A DNA stretch of 11,090 bases, from the NCBI GenBank assembly GCA_043812755.1, contig JBDRLV010000028.1, positions 1 to 11,090 on the forward strand. The letters run 5' to 3'. The position numbers were made by a program, and so were the translations under genes. Under the pieces are notes generated by a model. It saw nothing but the letters and a program-made list of their open reading frames with translations. It ran no database searches and was not told where the DNA came from. This DNA comes from JBDRLV01 sp043812755. Lineage in GTDB: Bacteria > Patescibacteriota > Patescibacteriia > UBA9934 > GWF2-40-263. Every line of letters starts with the position of its first letter. The stretch's first letter is position 1. This document shows positions 1 to 6,713 of this stretch, piece by piece.

Positions 1-1353
1 GTTGTCTATTGTTATATCTCCTGATACTGCTTTGTTATCCCAAGAATCTGATCCATCCCAGATCAATATATGCCCTGAAGCAGGAGTAGCAATTGTTGTA
101 TCTGTTGCTCCTGAAACTGTACTTGTTATATCTGAAGTAAACGCAACAGTACCTGTTCCATTTTGGAAAGTGATTGTTCTGTCGTCTGTAGGGTCAGTGA
201 TTGTAAAGGTTGTTTCAAATTCATTTGCTGTACTTCCTTCGAATACGAATGGGGAAGCACCTGCCCATGTGCCGTTTGAGGTTAGGATGTCTGTTGCTAC
301 ACTGCCCAGAATTACTGATCCGTTTAGGGCTGTTGCGCCTGCAATATACAAAGCCCCATCTGTGTAAATATTTCCTTCAATTCCTACCATCCCTGCAACA
401 AACAAATCATCACCATTTAGAACAAACCCTGCATTTGTGATGGTTTCTGTTGAAGCTGTAGAAGCACCGACAACAAGATCCCCTCCAATAAATGCTTCAT
501 CCAAAACCTCAATATCATCAGTTACTCGCAAATCTCCTGATGCATCTGTAAGATAGGTAAAGTCTGCATCTGCCCCGATAATAACCGAGGAATCGTCTTC
601 ATATACCCCATATATTCCCGTTTCCCACAATCCTTGGGTTATGTCTGAGGTAAACGCAACAGTTCCTGAACCATCTTGGAAAGTAATTATTTGATCATCT
701 GTGGGATCAGTGAATGCGAATGTTGTTTCAAAATCATTTGCTGTGCCTCCTTCGAATACGAGTGGGGAGGCTCCTGCCATTACAGCACTTGTAAAATCAA
801 AGTTGCCAGTTGCAGTGTCGCCAGAGGATGCAAGAAAAGCTGTTGAGTCCATGCCATCGAGCAAATCAGAATCCCCTGCCTGCATTGCATAAGGAGCTGA
901 AGCCAATCGCATTCGTGGCGTCATTTCAGAATCAGATCCAACAGTTAAACCTAAATACAATGTTGAGTTGTCATCGAATAAATCATCTGGTAAAGCATTT
1001 TGAGCCCCACCTGTTGTATCACCAAGCAACACATTAAACACTCCGTCAGTTACAGTAACTGAAATGGAACCATCCGGCGTATCACTTGCACAATCAATTG
1101 TTGTTGAACTTGCATCTGTGTCATCAGCACTCCACAAACATGTTCCGCTACTGGCAGAATCATAGATTGCAAACTTCAAGTTATAAGAACCATCCTCAAC
1201 AGTAATCCTTGAGTCATCGGTTAACTTTCCTTGAAATGTAATTAGCTGCGGAACATCAAGAGCAGCATACACATATTGTATGCTAGAAAACATTGAACCA
1301 AACGACATGGTCATTATGACCAACACTATGCTAATTTTTTTAAACCAATCCAT
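1..1353 (-). CDS. Large secreted fibre-like surface protein (3' end outside window)
   Basis: I read this frame directly: it starts at ATG 1353 and stays open for 451 codons to base 1, so the C-terminus lies outside the window. ATG 1356 is also in frame, but AGGTGA sits 5 nt before 1353 and only 2 nt before 1356. Residues 1-30 are a signal peptide (MDWFKKISIVLVIM..., ending near YVYAA). Residues about 34-150 form a beta-rich domain running from LITFQGKLTDD to MTPRMRLASAPYAM, a pattern I know from secreted fibre-like proteins of uncultured bacteria. An LLDGMDSTAFL segment follows near residue 160. Two copies of a 46-residue unit (residues 193-238 and 364-409, key words FVFEG, TDPTDD, ITFQ, GTVAFTSDIT) resemble phage tail-fibre repeats. 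The gene starts 15 nt after the stop of the DUF916-like gene, so it is probably the last known gene of the surface operon. A role as an exported adhesive or structural protein is inferred. Confidence 0.85.
   Translation of the reverse strand, partial: MDWFKKISIVLVIMTMSFGSMFSSIQYVYAALDVPQLITFQGKLTDDSRITVEDGSYNLKFAIYDSASSGTCLWSADDTDASSTTIDCASDTPDGSISVTVTDGVFNVLLGDTTGGAQNALPDDLFDDNSTLYLGLTVGSDSEMTPRMRLASAPYAMQAGDSDLLDGMDSTAFLASSGDTATGNFDFTSAVMAGASPLVFEGGTANDFETTFAFTDPTDDQIITFQDGSGTVAFTSDITQGLWETGIYGVYEDDSSVIIGADADFTYLTDASGDLRVTDDIEVLDEAFIGGDLVVGASTASTETITNAGFVLNGDDLFVAGMVGIEGNIYTDGALYIAGATALNGSVILGSVATDILTSNGTWAGASPFVFEGSTANEFETTFTITDPTDDRTITFQNGTGTVAFTSDITSTVSGATDTTIATPASGHILIWDGSDSWDNKAVSGDITIDN
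126..264 (-). repeat. Internal coding repeat, copy 2
   Basis: This stretch repeats 639-777 at an offset of exactly 513 bases (171 codons), so both copies are in frame inside the fibre-like gene. The encoded units share the core GTVAFTSDIT and a TDPTDD word. Most differences are single substitutions, such as PLVFEGG versus PFVFEGS. Confidence 0.85.
639..777 (-). repeat. Internal coding repeat, copy 1
   Basis: This is the partner of 126-264: same length of 139 bases, same reading frame and clear nucleotide similarity. It encodes the first FVFEG...GTVAFTSDIT-type unit of the fibre-like protein. Further copies may lie beyond the left edge. Confidence 0.85.
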
Positions 1354-1368
1354 CATACTCACCTACGC

Positions 1369-2313
1369 TTATTTTGCGTAAGATTTTTTTAATAATTTTT
1401 TGTATTGCCCTACCAGTACTACAGCAACAAGAACAAAGCTTAAACTCATGGCAATCAGTAACCAAGGAATAATCCAAAAATGTACTGTGTCAGAAACCGC
1501 TACCCCAGTTTGTCCATAATTTGTAATCAGGGTTGCAGAGTATGGCCCTATTGCAAACTGACTAATTTCTTTTTTTAACTCCGATACATCACCTGCATCC
1601 ATTCCTTTGTGCCATACGGTTTCAAACTCACGAGTTGAATCTGGTAATACTTTACTTGCGTTTGGGTTGAATGGGATGTTTGCAACAGTTGTACCAAAAA
1701 CATTTTTCACTTTTATTACGCCAACCGGTTGAAGATGAACGTTGCCTGTATTCTTAAAACGAGTTTCAAACACCAACGACAAGTGCCTGTTTGAAGATCG
1801 TCCACGATCAATATCAAACCCAATTAATTCACCTTGCTCAATTAGATCACCCTTAATTTTCAATATCAGCAAAGGACCTGTCGCACCAACTACGCCAACT
1901 CCTTCACTCACATTTGGATCTGCACTTGAAAATAACAAACCTCCAAAATACCCTCCTGCATCTGTACTCTTTGGAACACTCACAACAAACGATGCTTTCA
2001 TTGTCTGCCCAGAATCAATCTCAAAACGTTCCTGATCAAATTTCACCCAATCAACCAAAGAACGCACACTCGATACTCCAACAAAATGCGGTGTTCCTGT
2101 TTCACCTTTTGCCACAAAATCTTGAACTGAAGGAAAATATATCTGAGCTTTGTCACTTTCATTTGTAAGCAAAACCGTATCTGTAAAAGACTCGCCTCGC
2201 TCAAGTTCCACATCAATCATGTACGGGCTTATGGTCAATGCTTGAACATCATTGTTCACCAATAGCACCAAGGCAAAAGCCAGAAGGATAATTTTGTAAC
2301 TCACTCTTTTCAT
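1369..2313 (-). CDS. DUF916/WxLIP-like membrane-anchored surface protein
   Basis: This encodes 314 residues if started at MKRVSYKIILLAFAL, which begins a clean signal peptide ending near VQA; the frame extends upstream to 2355. A weak GAAAGA lies 6 nt before this ATG. The mature protein opens LTISPYMIDVELERGESF and continues with segments such as VLLTNESDKAQIYFP and GGYFGGLLFSS. These fit the Ig-like N-terminal domain of the DUF916 / WxL-interacting family. A second beta-rich region (LVFETRFKNTGNVHLQPVG) follows, as in two-domain members. Near the end a hydrophobic helix (IIPWLLIAMSLSFVLVAVVLV) precedes a Lys-rich tail, so the protein should be held in the membrane with its bulk outside. It sits between two secreted beta-rich proteins. 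In Firmicutes such proteins hold WxL-type proteins at the surface; that role here is inferred. Confidence 0.75.
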   Translation of the reverse strand: MKRVSYKIILLAFALVLLVNNDVQALTISPYMIDVELERGESFTDTVLLTNESDKAQIYFPSVQDFVAKGETGTPHFVGVSSVRSLVDWVKFDQERFEIDSGQTMKASFVVSVPKSTDAGGYFGGLLFSSADPNVSEGVGVVGATGPLLILKIKGDLIEQGELIGFDIDRGRSSNRHLSLVFETRFKNTGNVHLQPVGVIKVKNVFGTTVANIPFNPNASKVLPDSTREFETVWHKGMDAGDVSELKKEISQFAIGPYSATLITNYGQTGVAVSDTVHFWIIPWLLIAMSLSFVLVAVVLVGQYKKLLKKSYAK

Positions 2314-2361
2314 AATCATTCTTTCACACAAATTGGCAACCAATGCCTCAAACAAGATGTT

Positions 2362-3012
2362 TTAATAATTTGATGTTACAATAAATGTGTACGACCCAGA
2401 ATAATCACCATACTGTGTAGTTTCTGAAATAGCTGCTTTAAACGAAATCACTGAATCAACTCCGGCCGACCATGTGCTTCTTGATGCAAGGGTAAGAGCA
2501 GAGCCTGTAACAGCACGGTCATTAGCAAAGGATGCATCAGTTCCAGACACAGCAACACCGAATTCTTCAGAGCCTGCAGTTACATCCCCATCTGATACAT
2601 CATCAATAATATTTCCTTGTGTATTTTGAATGGCTCTAGTTTCAGTTAATGATAGGGAGTAGCCGAAGTCAGCATTTGTTGATACACTCACAGTAATAGA
2701 GCCGGTTGCAAAAGTGCCTGTTACAAGTGTTCCAAGAACAACTGTTGTTTCAGAAAGAGACATTGTCAGTTTGGGTTCTTCATACAATGATTCAAATCCA
2801 GCTTCAGAAAGATAATTTGTGCTTGTCATTTTGTCTGTTGAATTATCTGCTGCTGAACCTTTGGTAATATAATTTGAAGAGCTCATACTTGCACCTCCAG
2901 ATGTAAAAGAGTGCCCCCAAAGTTTGAAATTAGTTGATGAAGATTCAGCTTGAGAAATTACCGGGAACATAAAAAACATCCCACACAAAAGCAACAAAAA
3001 AAAATGTTTCAT
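2362..3012 (-). CDS. Small secreted beta-rich surface protein
   Basis: The chosen start is MKHFFLLLLCGMFFMFPVIS, a strong signal peptide ending about ISQA, giving a 216-residue preprotein. The frame is open up to 3111, but that upstream part (MHIFILFF...) would cover the promoter region and looks non-coding. The mature N-terminus carries repeated Ser/Asn words (SSSTNF, SSSNY, TSTNY), then LTMSLSETTVVLGTLVTG and a Thr/Ser-rich beta domain ending YSGSYTFIVTSNY. I do not recognise a named family. The C-terminal pattern of a Gly/Thr beta strand at the very end recalls WxL-domain proteins, but no WxL motif is present. It is first in a three-gene minus-strand unit with a 48-nt gap to the next gene. 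A good TATAAT lies 10 nt before the ATG with no SD, suggesting a leaderless message. Confidence 0.75.
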   Translation of the reverse strand: MKHFFLLLLCGMFFMFPVISQAESSSTNFKLWGHSFTSGGASMSSSNYITKGSAADNSTDKMTSTNYLSEAGFESLYEEPKLTMSLSETTVVLGTLVTGTFATGSITVSVSTNADFGYSLSLTETRAIQNTQGNIIDDVSDGDVTAGSEEFGVAVSGTDASFANDRAVTGSALTLASRSTWSAGVDSVISFKAAISETTQYGDYSGSYTFIVTSNY

Positions 3013-3022
3013 ATCGTCTGTT

Positions 3023-3028
3023 ATTATA
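3023..3028 (-). promoter_or_regulatory. -10 box of the surface operon
   Basis: On the minus strand this reads TATAAT, a perfect -10 hexamer, 10 nt before ATG 3012. I see no convincing -35 at the right distance. Initiation 6-8 nt downstream would leave only a few untranslated bases, consistent with the absence of an SD. Confidence 0.55.
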
Positions 3029-3032
3029 TCAT

Positions 3033-3048
3033 AAAAAAGTACTTTTTT
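3033..3048. repeat. A6-GTAC-T6 palindrome between divergent genes
   Basis: AAAAAAGTACTTTTTT is a perfect 16-bp palindrome lying 5 bases upstream of the surface-operon -10 box, in the gap shared with the divergent methylase gene. It could be an operator or a stiff A-tract promoter element. The low-complexity composition makes chance possible. Confidence 0.5.
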
Positions 3049-3070
3049 GTTGGGATTTTTGGCAAAGTTA

Positions 3071-3099
3071 TCAACAATTAAAATACAAAAAAATAATAT
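3071..3099 (+). promoter_or_regulatory. Possible promoter of the RNA methylase gene
   Basis: TCAACA (3071-3076, 4 of 6 to TTGACA) is followed after 17 bases by TAATAT (3094-3099). The -10 element is only 6 nt before ATG 3106 and there is no SD, as for other genes here. The region is AT-rich, so this call is tentative. Confidence 0.35.
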
Positions 3100-3105
3100 A
3101 AATAT

Positions 3106-4401
3106 ATGCATTTTATTGCGCTTGGATCCAACCCCATTTTGTCTCTTTGTGAGATCAATTCTGCTACAAAATTGCCCATCAAAAGTGAGTTGGTTGTATC
3201 AGAAAATATTTTAGTTATTGATAAAAATGATATTGATACATCTGCAATTGAACAACTTGGTGGTGCGATTAAACATGGTGAAATATTTAATAAAACAAGG
3301 GTTTTTTCGCAAGAATCCGTAGAAGATGCTATTTTCACTTACATAAACAAGGGGAAATTTAAAGGAAAAATCCATTTTGGGATCAGTGTTTATGGTGACA
3401 TGAACACTAAACATGCTCAACGATTTCTCACAAATAGAAACCAAATAGGACTGGCTATAAAAAAGAGATTAAAAGACAAAAAACTCCCAGTACGCTTTGT
3501 TGTTTCAAGAGAAAAGCAACTCTCTTCGGTTGTGGTTTCAACCAACAAGCTATTAACCTCAGCAGGGGAATTCGTTTTAATTGTCAACAACGATACCCTG
3601 TGGATAGGTAGAACAAAGTGGGTGCAGGATTTTAAATATTGGTCACAAAGAGATTTTGGCAGACCAGCACGCGACCCGAAAAGCGGGATGCTTCCCCCAA
3701 AACTTTCTCGCATCATGATTAATCTTGCAGGAGTGGACCCAAAGAAAAGTACTTTACTTGATCCATTCTGTGGATCAGGAACAATACCAATGGAAGCTTC
3801 AATTCTTGGCTTTAAAAAAATCATTGGAGCCGACATTTCAAAAAAAGCAATTCATGATTCAGAAAAAAATTTAAAATGGTTCTTTAATTTAAACAAACAA
3901 CTTGCAATGCCAATCCGAGCTCAAACACCTCTATACCCTTGTTTAATAAATGGTCAGATTGGACTTGTTGAATCATCTGCTGACGATTTATTTCGAGCTA
4001 TATGCGAACCAATTGATGCTATTGTAACTGAAACATATCTTGGCCCGCCACTAAAAGGAAATGAAAACAAAAAACAAATAGAAAAAAATATTGAGGACGT
4101 AATGGAACTCTATAGAGAAAACTTTCCGCTTGTATTACATTTATTAAAAACTGGAGGAAAAGCAGTAATTGCTTTCCCTGTTTTTTGCTCTAAAGATAGC
4201 CAAATTTTCCTACCTATAAAAGAGCTCGTTTCCGAGTGTGGGTTTGATATTGTAGACCCAATACCAAAAAACGTACCGGAAAAATTCCAGATGAAAACAA
4301 AAAACGGGGGAATACTTTATTCACGCCCGAATCAAAAAGTTGCAAGGGAAATAATTGTTATACAGAAAAACGAAAGTGGCAAATGTCACCGTCTTGCATA
4401 A
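3106..4401 (+). CDS. THUMP-domain Trm11/TrmG10-like RNA methyltransferase
   Basis: This encodes 431 residues, close to the usual size for COG1041-type enzymes, which use SAM to methylate guanosine in tRNA. The start (MHFIALGSNPILSLCEINSA) is the N-terminal pattern usual for this family, so ATG 3106 fits. Residues about 60-170 cover the THUMP region. The linker RDFGRPARDPKSGMLPPKL (182-200) is typical of the family. The SAM-binding motif LLDPFCGSGT is at 217-226 and GADIS at 241-245. The catalytic motif IV, normally (D/N)PPY, reads TETYLGPP at 308-315, so the canonical Asp/Asn-Pro-Pro-Tyr is absent; substrate and activity are therefore uncertain. The last 44 bases overlap the 3' end of ychF on the other strand. 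No SD is visible. Confidence 0.85.
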   Translation: MHFIALGSNPILSLCEINSATKLPIKSELVVSENILVIDKNDIDTSAIEQLGGAIKHGEIFNKTRVFSQESVEDAIFTYINKGKFKGKIHFGISVYGDMNTKHAQRFLTNRNQIGLAIKKRLKDKKLPVRFVVSREKQLSSVVVSTNKLLTSAGEFVLIVNNDTLWIGRTKWVQDFKYWSQRDFGRPARDPKSGMLPPKLSRIMINLAGVDPKKSTLLDPFCGSGTIPMEASILGFKKIIGADISKKAIHDSEKNLKWFFNLNKQLAMPIRAQTPLYPCLINGQIGLVESSADDLFRAICEPIDAIVTETYLGPPLKGNENKKQIEKNIEDVMELYRENFPLVLHLLKTGGKAVIAFPVFCSKDSQIFLPIKELVSECGFDIVDPIPKNVPEKFQMKTKNGGILYSRPNQKVAREIIVIQKNESGKCHRLA

Positions 4402-5425
4402 TGTAATCTTTACCCTCAACACGCAACTTCCCTGCAGTTCGTGCCCCAGCTTCCCCATCAAACTTTACAAACGAATCATAATCAATTACTTCAGCTCTGA
4501 TAAATCCTTTTTCAAAGTCCGTATGGATCTTGCCTGCTGCTTGAGGAGCTTTTGAACCGCGCGTGACTGTCCATGCGCGTGTTTCTTTTTCTCCAGATGT
4601 AAAAAAAGTTATAAGATTCAATAATTGATAAGAAGTTTTTATCAGCGTATCTATTCCTGACTGATCAATATCAAGTTCTAGCATAAACATTTTCTGTTCC
4701 TCTGCAGGCATTTCAATTATCTCGGATTCAATTTTTATACTCAAAGAAATTGTTAAACGATTGGAACCAAGATCAATCTTTGCGCCAGGTGCATCTTCGT
4801 TTGTATTAAGTACATATAAAATTGGTTTCATTGTAAGTAAAGAAACGTGTTTTACAAAATCATATTCTTCATCTTCAAGCACAACAGTGTTCGCAAGCTT
4901 GCCTTGTTCAAGCGCTTGGTTAATGCGCTGTAAAGCTTCTACCTCTTTTTCTAATTCCTTGGTTTTGCCAGATTTCATTTTCAACTTAACATGATCAATG
5001 TGTTTTTGAATAGTTTGAAGATCAGCCATTGCAAGCTCAATCTCAATGATTTCAACATCACGCAAAGGATCAACTGTACTGTCTGTATGGTGAACATTAG
5101 AATCATCAAAAGCTCGTACAACATGTAAAATCATGTCAACTTCGCGAATATTTGCCAAAAATTTATTACCAAGCCCTTCGCCCTTGTGTGCTCCTTTTAC
5201 AAGCCCTGCAATATCAACAAACTCAATTGCTGTTGGAATCGTCTTTTCTGAATTAGAAATCTGCGTCATCTTTGCAAGACGTTCATCTGGAACTTCAACA
5301 ACACCAATGTTAGGTTCAATGGTACAAAATGGAAAATTAGCGCAGTCAACCTGCTTTTTTGTGAGCGTTTTAAATAAAGTAGATTTTCCTACATTGGGAA
5401 GCCCAACGATTCCAACTTGAAGCAT
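4358..5425 (-). CDS. ychF: Redox-regulated ATPase/GTPase YchF (Obg family)
   Basis: This encodes 355 residues, close to E. coli YchF (363). I start it at MLQVGIVGLPNVGKST because this aligns with the family N-terminus; the open frame reaches 5530, but the extra residues look unrelated and overlap the promoter. Motif G1 is GLPNVGKST (8-16), the switch region FPFCTIEPN is at 31-39 and G3 is DIAGL (71-75). G4 is NTNE (207-210) instead of NKxD, the known YchF feature that shifts preference from GTP to ATP. A coiled-coil stretch (about 135-175) and the C-terminal TGS domain beginning near LITFFTSGEKETRAWTV (271 onward) complete the fold. YchF binds ribosomes and is linked to stress and translation control. 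It is a single gene, divergent from the broken HTH gene. Confidence 0.97.
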   Translation of the reverse strand: MLQVGIVGLPNVGKSTLFKTLTKKQVDCANFPFCTIEPNIGVVEVPDERLAKMTQISNSEKTIPTAIEFVDIAGLVKGAHKGEGLGNKFLANIREVDMILHVVRAFDDSNVHHTDSTVDPLRDVEIIEIELAMADLQTIQKHIDHVKLKMKSGKTKELEKEVEALQRINQALEQGKLANTVVLEDEEYDFVKHVSLLTMKPILYVLNTNEDAPGAKIDLGSNRLTISLSIKIESEIIEMPAEEQKMFMLELDIDQSGIDTLIKTSYQLLNLITFFTSGEKETRAWTVTRGSKAPQAAGKIHTDFEKGFIRAEVIDYDSFVKFDGEAGARTAGKLRVEGKDYIMQDGDICHFRFSV

Positions 5426-5434
5426 AGTTGTGTA

Positions 5435-5463
5435 AGTATACATAAATATGGATAACTGAACAA
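5435..5463 (-). promoter_or_regulatory. Promoter of ychF
   Basis: On the minus strand, TTGTTC (5463-5458) and TATACT (5440-5435) are separated by exactly 17 bases. The -10 box ends 9 nt before the ychF ATG at 5425, so the message would have almost no leader. No SD lies between. Confidence 0.6.
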
Positions 5464-5467
5464 TATT

Positions 5468-5496
5468 TTGCACATACCAGATCGCTAATGTACAAT
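5468..5496 (+). promoter_or_regulatory. Promoter of the broken HTH gene
   Basis: TTGCAC (5468-5473) and TACAAT (5491-5496) are 17 bases apart, with ATG 5504 following after 7 nt and no SD. It lies back-to-back with the ychF promoter: the two -35 boxes are 4 bases apart. Confidence 0.5.
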
Positions 5497-5503
5497 AATT
5501 AAT

Positions 5504-6190
5504 ATGATCAATGGTGAAATTAGAAAACAAGCAATTAAATTCCGAAAGAGTGGTTAAACATATGGAGAAATAAGGGGAAAATTAAAACTTACGATAGCAA
5601 ATAGCACACTATCTTATTGGTTACGTGACACCAAAGTAGATCCTTCAAAAAACAATCGACACCAAAGTAGAATAAAGTTTCAGCTGAGAAAAAACCAAAA
5701 ACGTGCTGTTGTAATCAACAAGGTCAGAAGGCATGATTACTTCAAAACAATGCAGGACAAATTAAAAAGCATTATTGATTATGGAAATACAAAAGAAGGA
5801 AAACAAATACAATTAGCAATGCTTTATTTTGGAGAAGGAACAAAAAACAGGAAACGTGGCTGTCTTACAATCGGAAATTCTGACCCGCAGTTAATTAAGC
5901 ATTTCTTGCATCTATTGCGTACTTGTTATATGCTTGACGAATCGAAATTTCGGTGCACAGTTCAATGCCGTGCTGATCAAAATAGTGATTTACTGACCAT
6001 ATTCTGGTCTGAACAAACAAATATCCCACTTACCCAGTTTTATAAAACACAAGTGGACAAAAGAACAATTGGAAAACCTACAAAAAAACTAAATTACAAA
6101 GGTGTTTGTAGAATTGATTATTTTAACAGTAATATTTTTCATGAAATGATTTCATGTTACCAAATACTGTCACAAGGGCCTGTAGCTTAG
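5504..6190 (+). pseudogene. HTH + LAGLIDADG-like DNA-binding protein, broken by an in-frame TAA
   Basis: From ATG 5504 the frame reads MINGEIRKQAIKFRKSG, then TAA at 5555-5557. It continues in the same frame as TYGEIRGKLK, ...STLSYWLRD and on to 6190. The interrupted stretch matches the resolvase/Hin-like helix-turn-helix pattern G(Y)TYGEI..KL...STLSYWLRD, in which the stop replaces an expected Tyr; TAT to TAA would do it. Downstream, AMLYFGEGTKN and LTIGNSDPQLIKHFLHLLR fit the LAGLIDADG-like domain that accompanies such an HTH in many archaeal and uncultured bacterial proteins. The longest intact piece starts at ATG 5750 (146 residues) and lacks the HTH. The frame ends in a TAG inside the tRNA-Ala gene, overlapping it by 15 bases. 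It could be a true pseudogene, a recent nonsense allele or a sequencing error. Confidence 0.7.
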
Positions 6191-6252
6191 TTGGCTAAAG
6201 CGTTAGTATGGCATACTAAAGATCGCGGGTTCGAGTCCCGCCAGGTCCACCA
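6176..6252 (+). tRNA. tRNA-Ala(GGC)
   Basis: The 77 bases fold as a full cloverleaf. The acceptor stem is GGGCCTG/CAGGTCC and includes the G3-U70 pair that marks alanine tRNAs. The D stem is GCTT/AAGC with a 9-nt loop. The anticodon stem is TTAGT/ACTAA with loop ATGGCAT, giving anticodon GGC. The variable loop has 5 nt and the T stem is GCGGG/CCCGC with TTCGAGT. The discriminator is A and CCA is encoded (6250-6252). Its 5' end overlaps the tail of the broken HTH frame, and mazG begins 6 nt after the CCA. Confidence 0.97.
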
Positions 6253-6258
6253 AACATT

Positions 6259-6588
6259 ATGAACTTCAATGAATATCAACAATTATCAAGATTAACTGCT
6301 CAATACCCAAATGCAGGTAATAATTTCATCTATCCAGTTTTGGGTCTTGCTGGCGAAACAGGAGAAGTTGCTGAAAAGTTTAAAAAGATAATTCGTGACA
6401 ATAATGGAATTGTAGATGATGAAAGAAAAGAAGTAATCAAAAAAGAATTGGGTGACGTAATGTGGTATATTGCTCAAATTTCAACAGAAATCGGACTTTC
6501 TTTGGATGATGTGGCACTAACCAACCTAGAAAAACTATTTTCTCGACTAGAGCGTGGAAAAATACAGGGCGATGGAGATGAGCGATAG
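6259..6588 (+). CDS. MazG-like nucleotide pyrophosphohydrolase
   Basis: This encodes 109 residues, the size of single-domain all-alpha MazG-like NTP pyrophosphatases, which split (d)NTPs into NMP and pyrophosphate and help clear damaged or excess nucleotides. The metal-binding signature is complete: E33-T-G-E36 in GLAGETGEVAEKF and E63-L-G-D66 in KKELGDVMWY. This gives EXXE-26-EXXD, within the spacing usual for the family. The tail NLEKLFSRLERGKIQGDG is also typical. ATG 6259 is preceded only by AACATT after the tRNA CCA end and has no SD, so the mRNA is probably released by tRNA processing with a 6-nt leader. No toxin partner lies nearby, so this is more likely a housekeeping enzyme than part of a mazEF system. 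Confidence 0.9.
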   Translation: MNFNEYQQLSRLTAQYPNAGNNFIYPVLGLAGETGEVAEKFKKIIRDNNGIVDDERKEVIKKELGDVMWYIAQISTEIGLSLDDVALTNLEKLFSRLERGKIQGDGDER

Positions 6589-6612
6589 TTTCTGCAGATA
6601 TATTAAATAAAA

Positions 6613-6649
6613 AGAATAAGATGAAATAAATTTCATTTCATCTTATTCT
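6613..6649. terminator. 15-bp hairpin, probable minus-strand terminator-like element
   Basis: AGAATAAGATGAAAT (6613-6627) pairs perfectly with ATTTCATCTTATTCT (6635-6649) around a 7-nt loop. Read on the minus strand it is followed by TTTTTATTTAA; on the plus strand no T-run follows. It lies 24 nt after the mazG stop. It could stop leftward read-through towards mazG or stabilise the mazG 3' end. Confidence 0.5.
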
Positions 6650-6662
6650 CAACGATCGTATT

Positions 6663-6703
6663 GGTTCCCGATGCTTATGAACATTCAGACAGCATCGGGA
6701 ACC
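6663..6703. other. Tandem structured element, hairpin A
   Basis: GGTTCCCGATGCT (6663-6675) pairs over 13 bp with AGCATCGGGAACC (6691-6703). The 15-nt loop is TATGAACATTCAGAC. It is a relative of hairpin B, 10 bases downstream: the loop is 13/15 identical, while the stem differs at four positions with pairing kept each time. The coding strand, if any, cannot be told. I do not recognise it as a named RNA family. Confidence 0.8.
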
Positions 6704-6713
6704 CCAGGAGAAT

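Noticed and set aside
2..1037. Plus-strand open frames in the first kilobase
   Set aside because: They are antisense shadows of the fibre-like gene, which has a signal peptide, an SD and coherent domains on the minus strand.
5426..5530. N-terminal extension of YchF
   Set aside because: The extra 35 residues do not belong to the family and cover the well-spaced promoter; the family start is MLQVGIVG.
5555..5557. Recoded stop codon as an explanation for the in-frame TAA
   Set aside because: Known CPR recoding concerns UGA, not UAA, and other genes in the window end in TAA.
6140..6156. CATGAAAT-G-ATTTCATG dyad upstream of the tRNA
   Set aside because: It lies within the coding-like part of the broken HTH gene, and I see no promoter aligned with it; it is probably chance.
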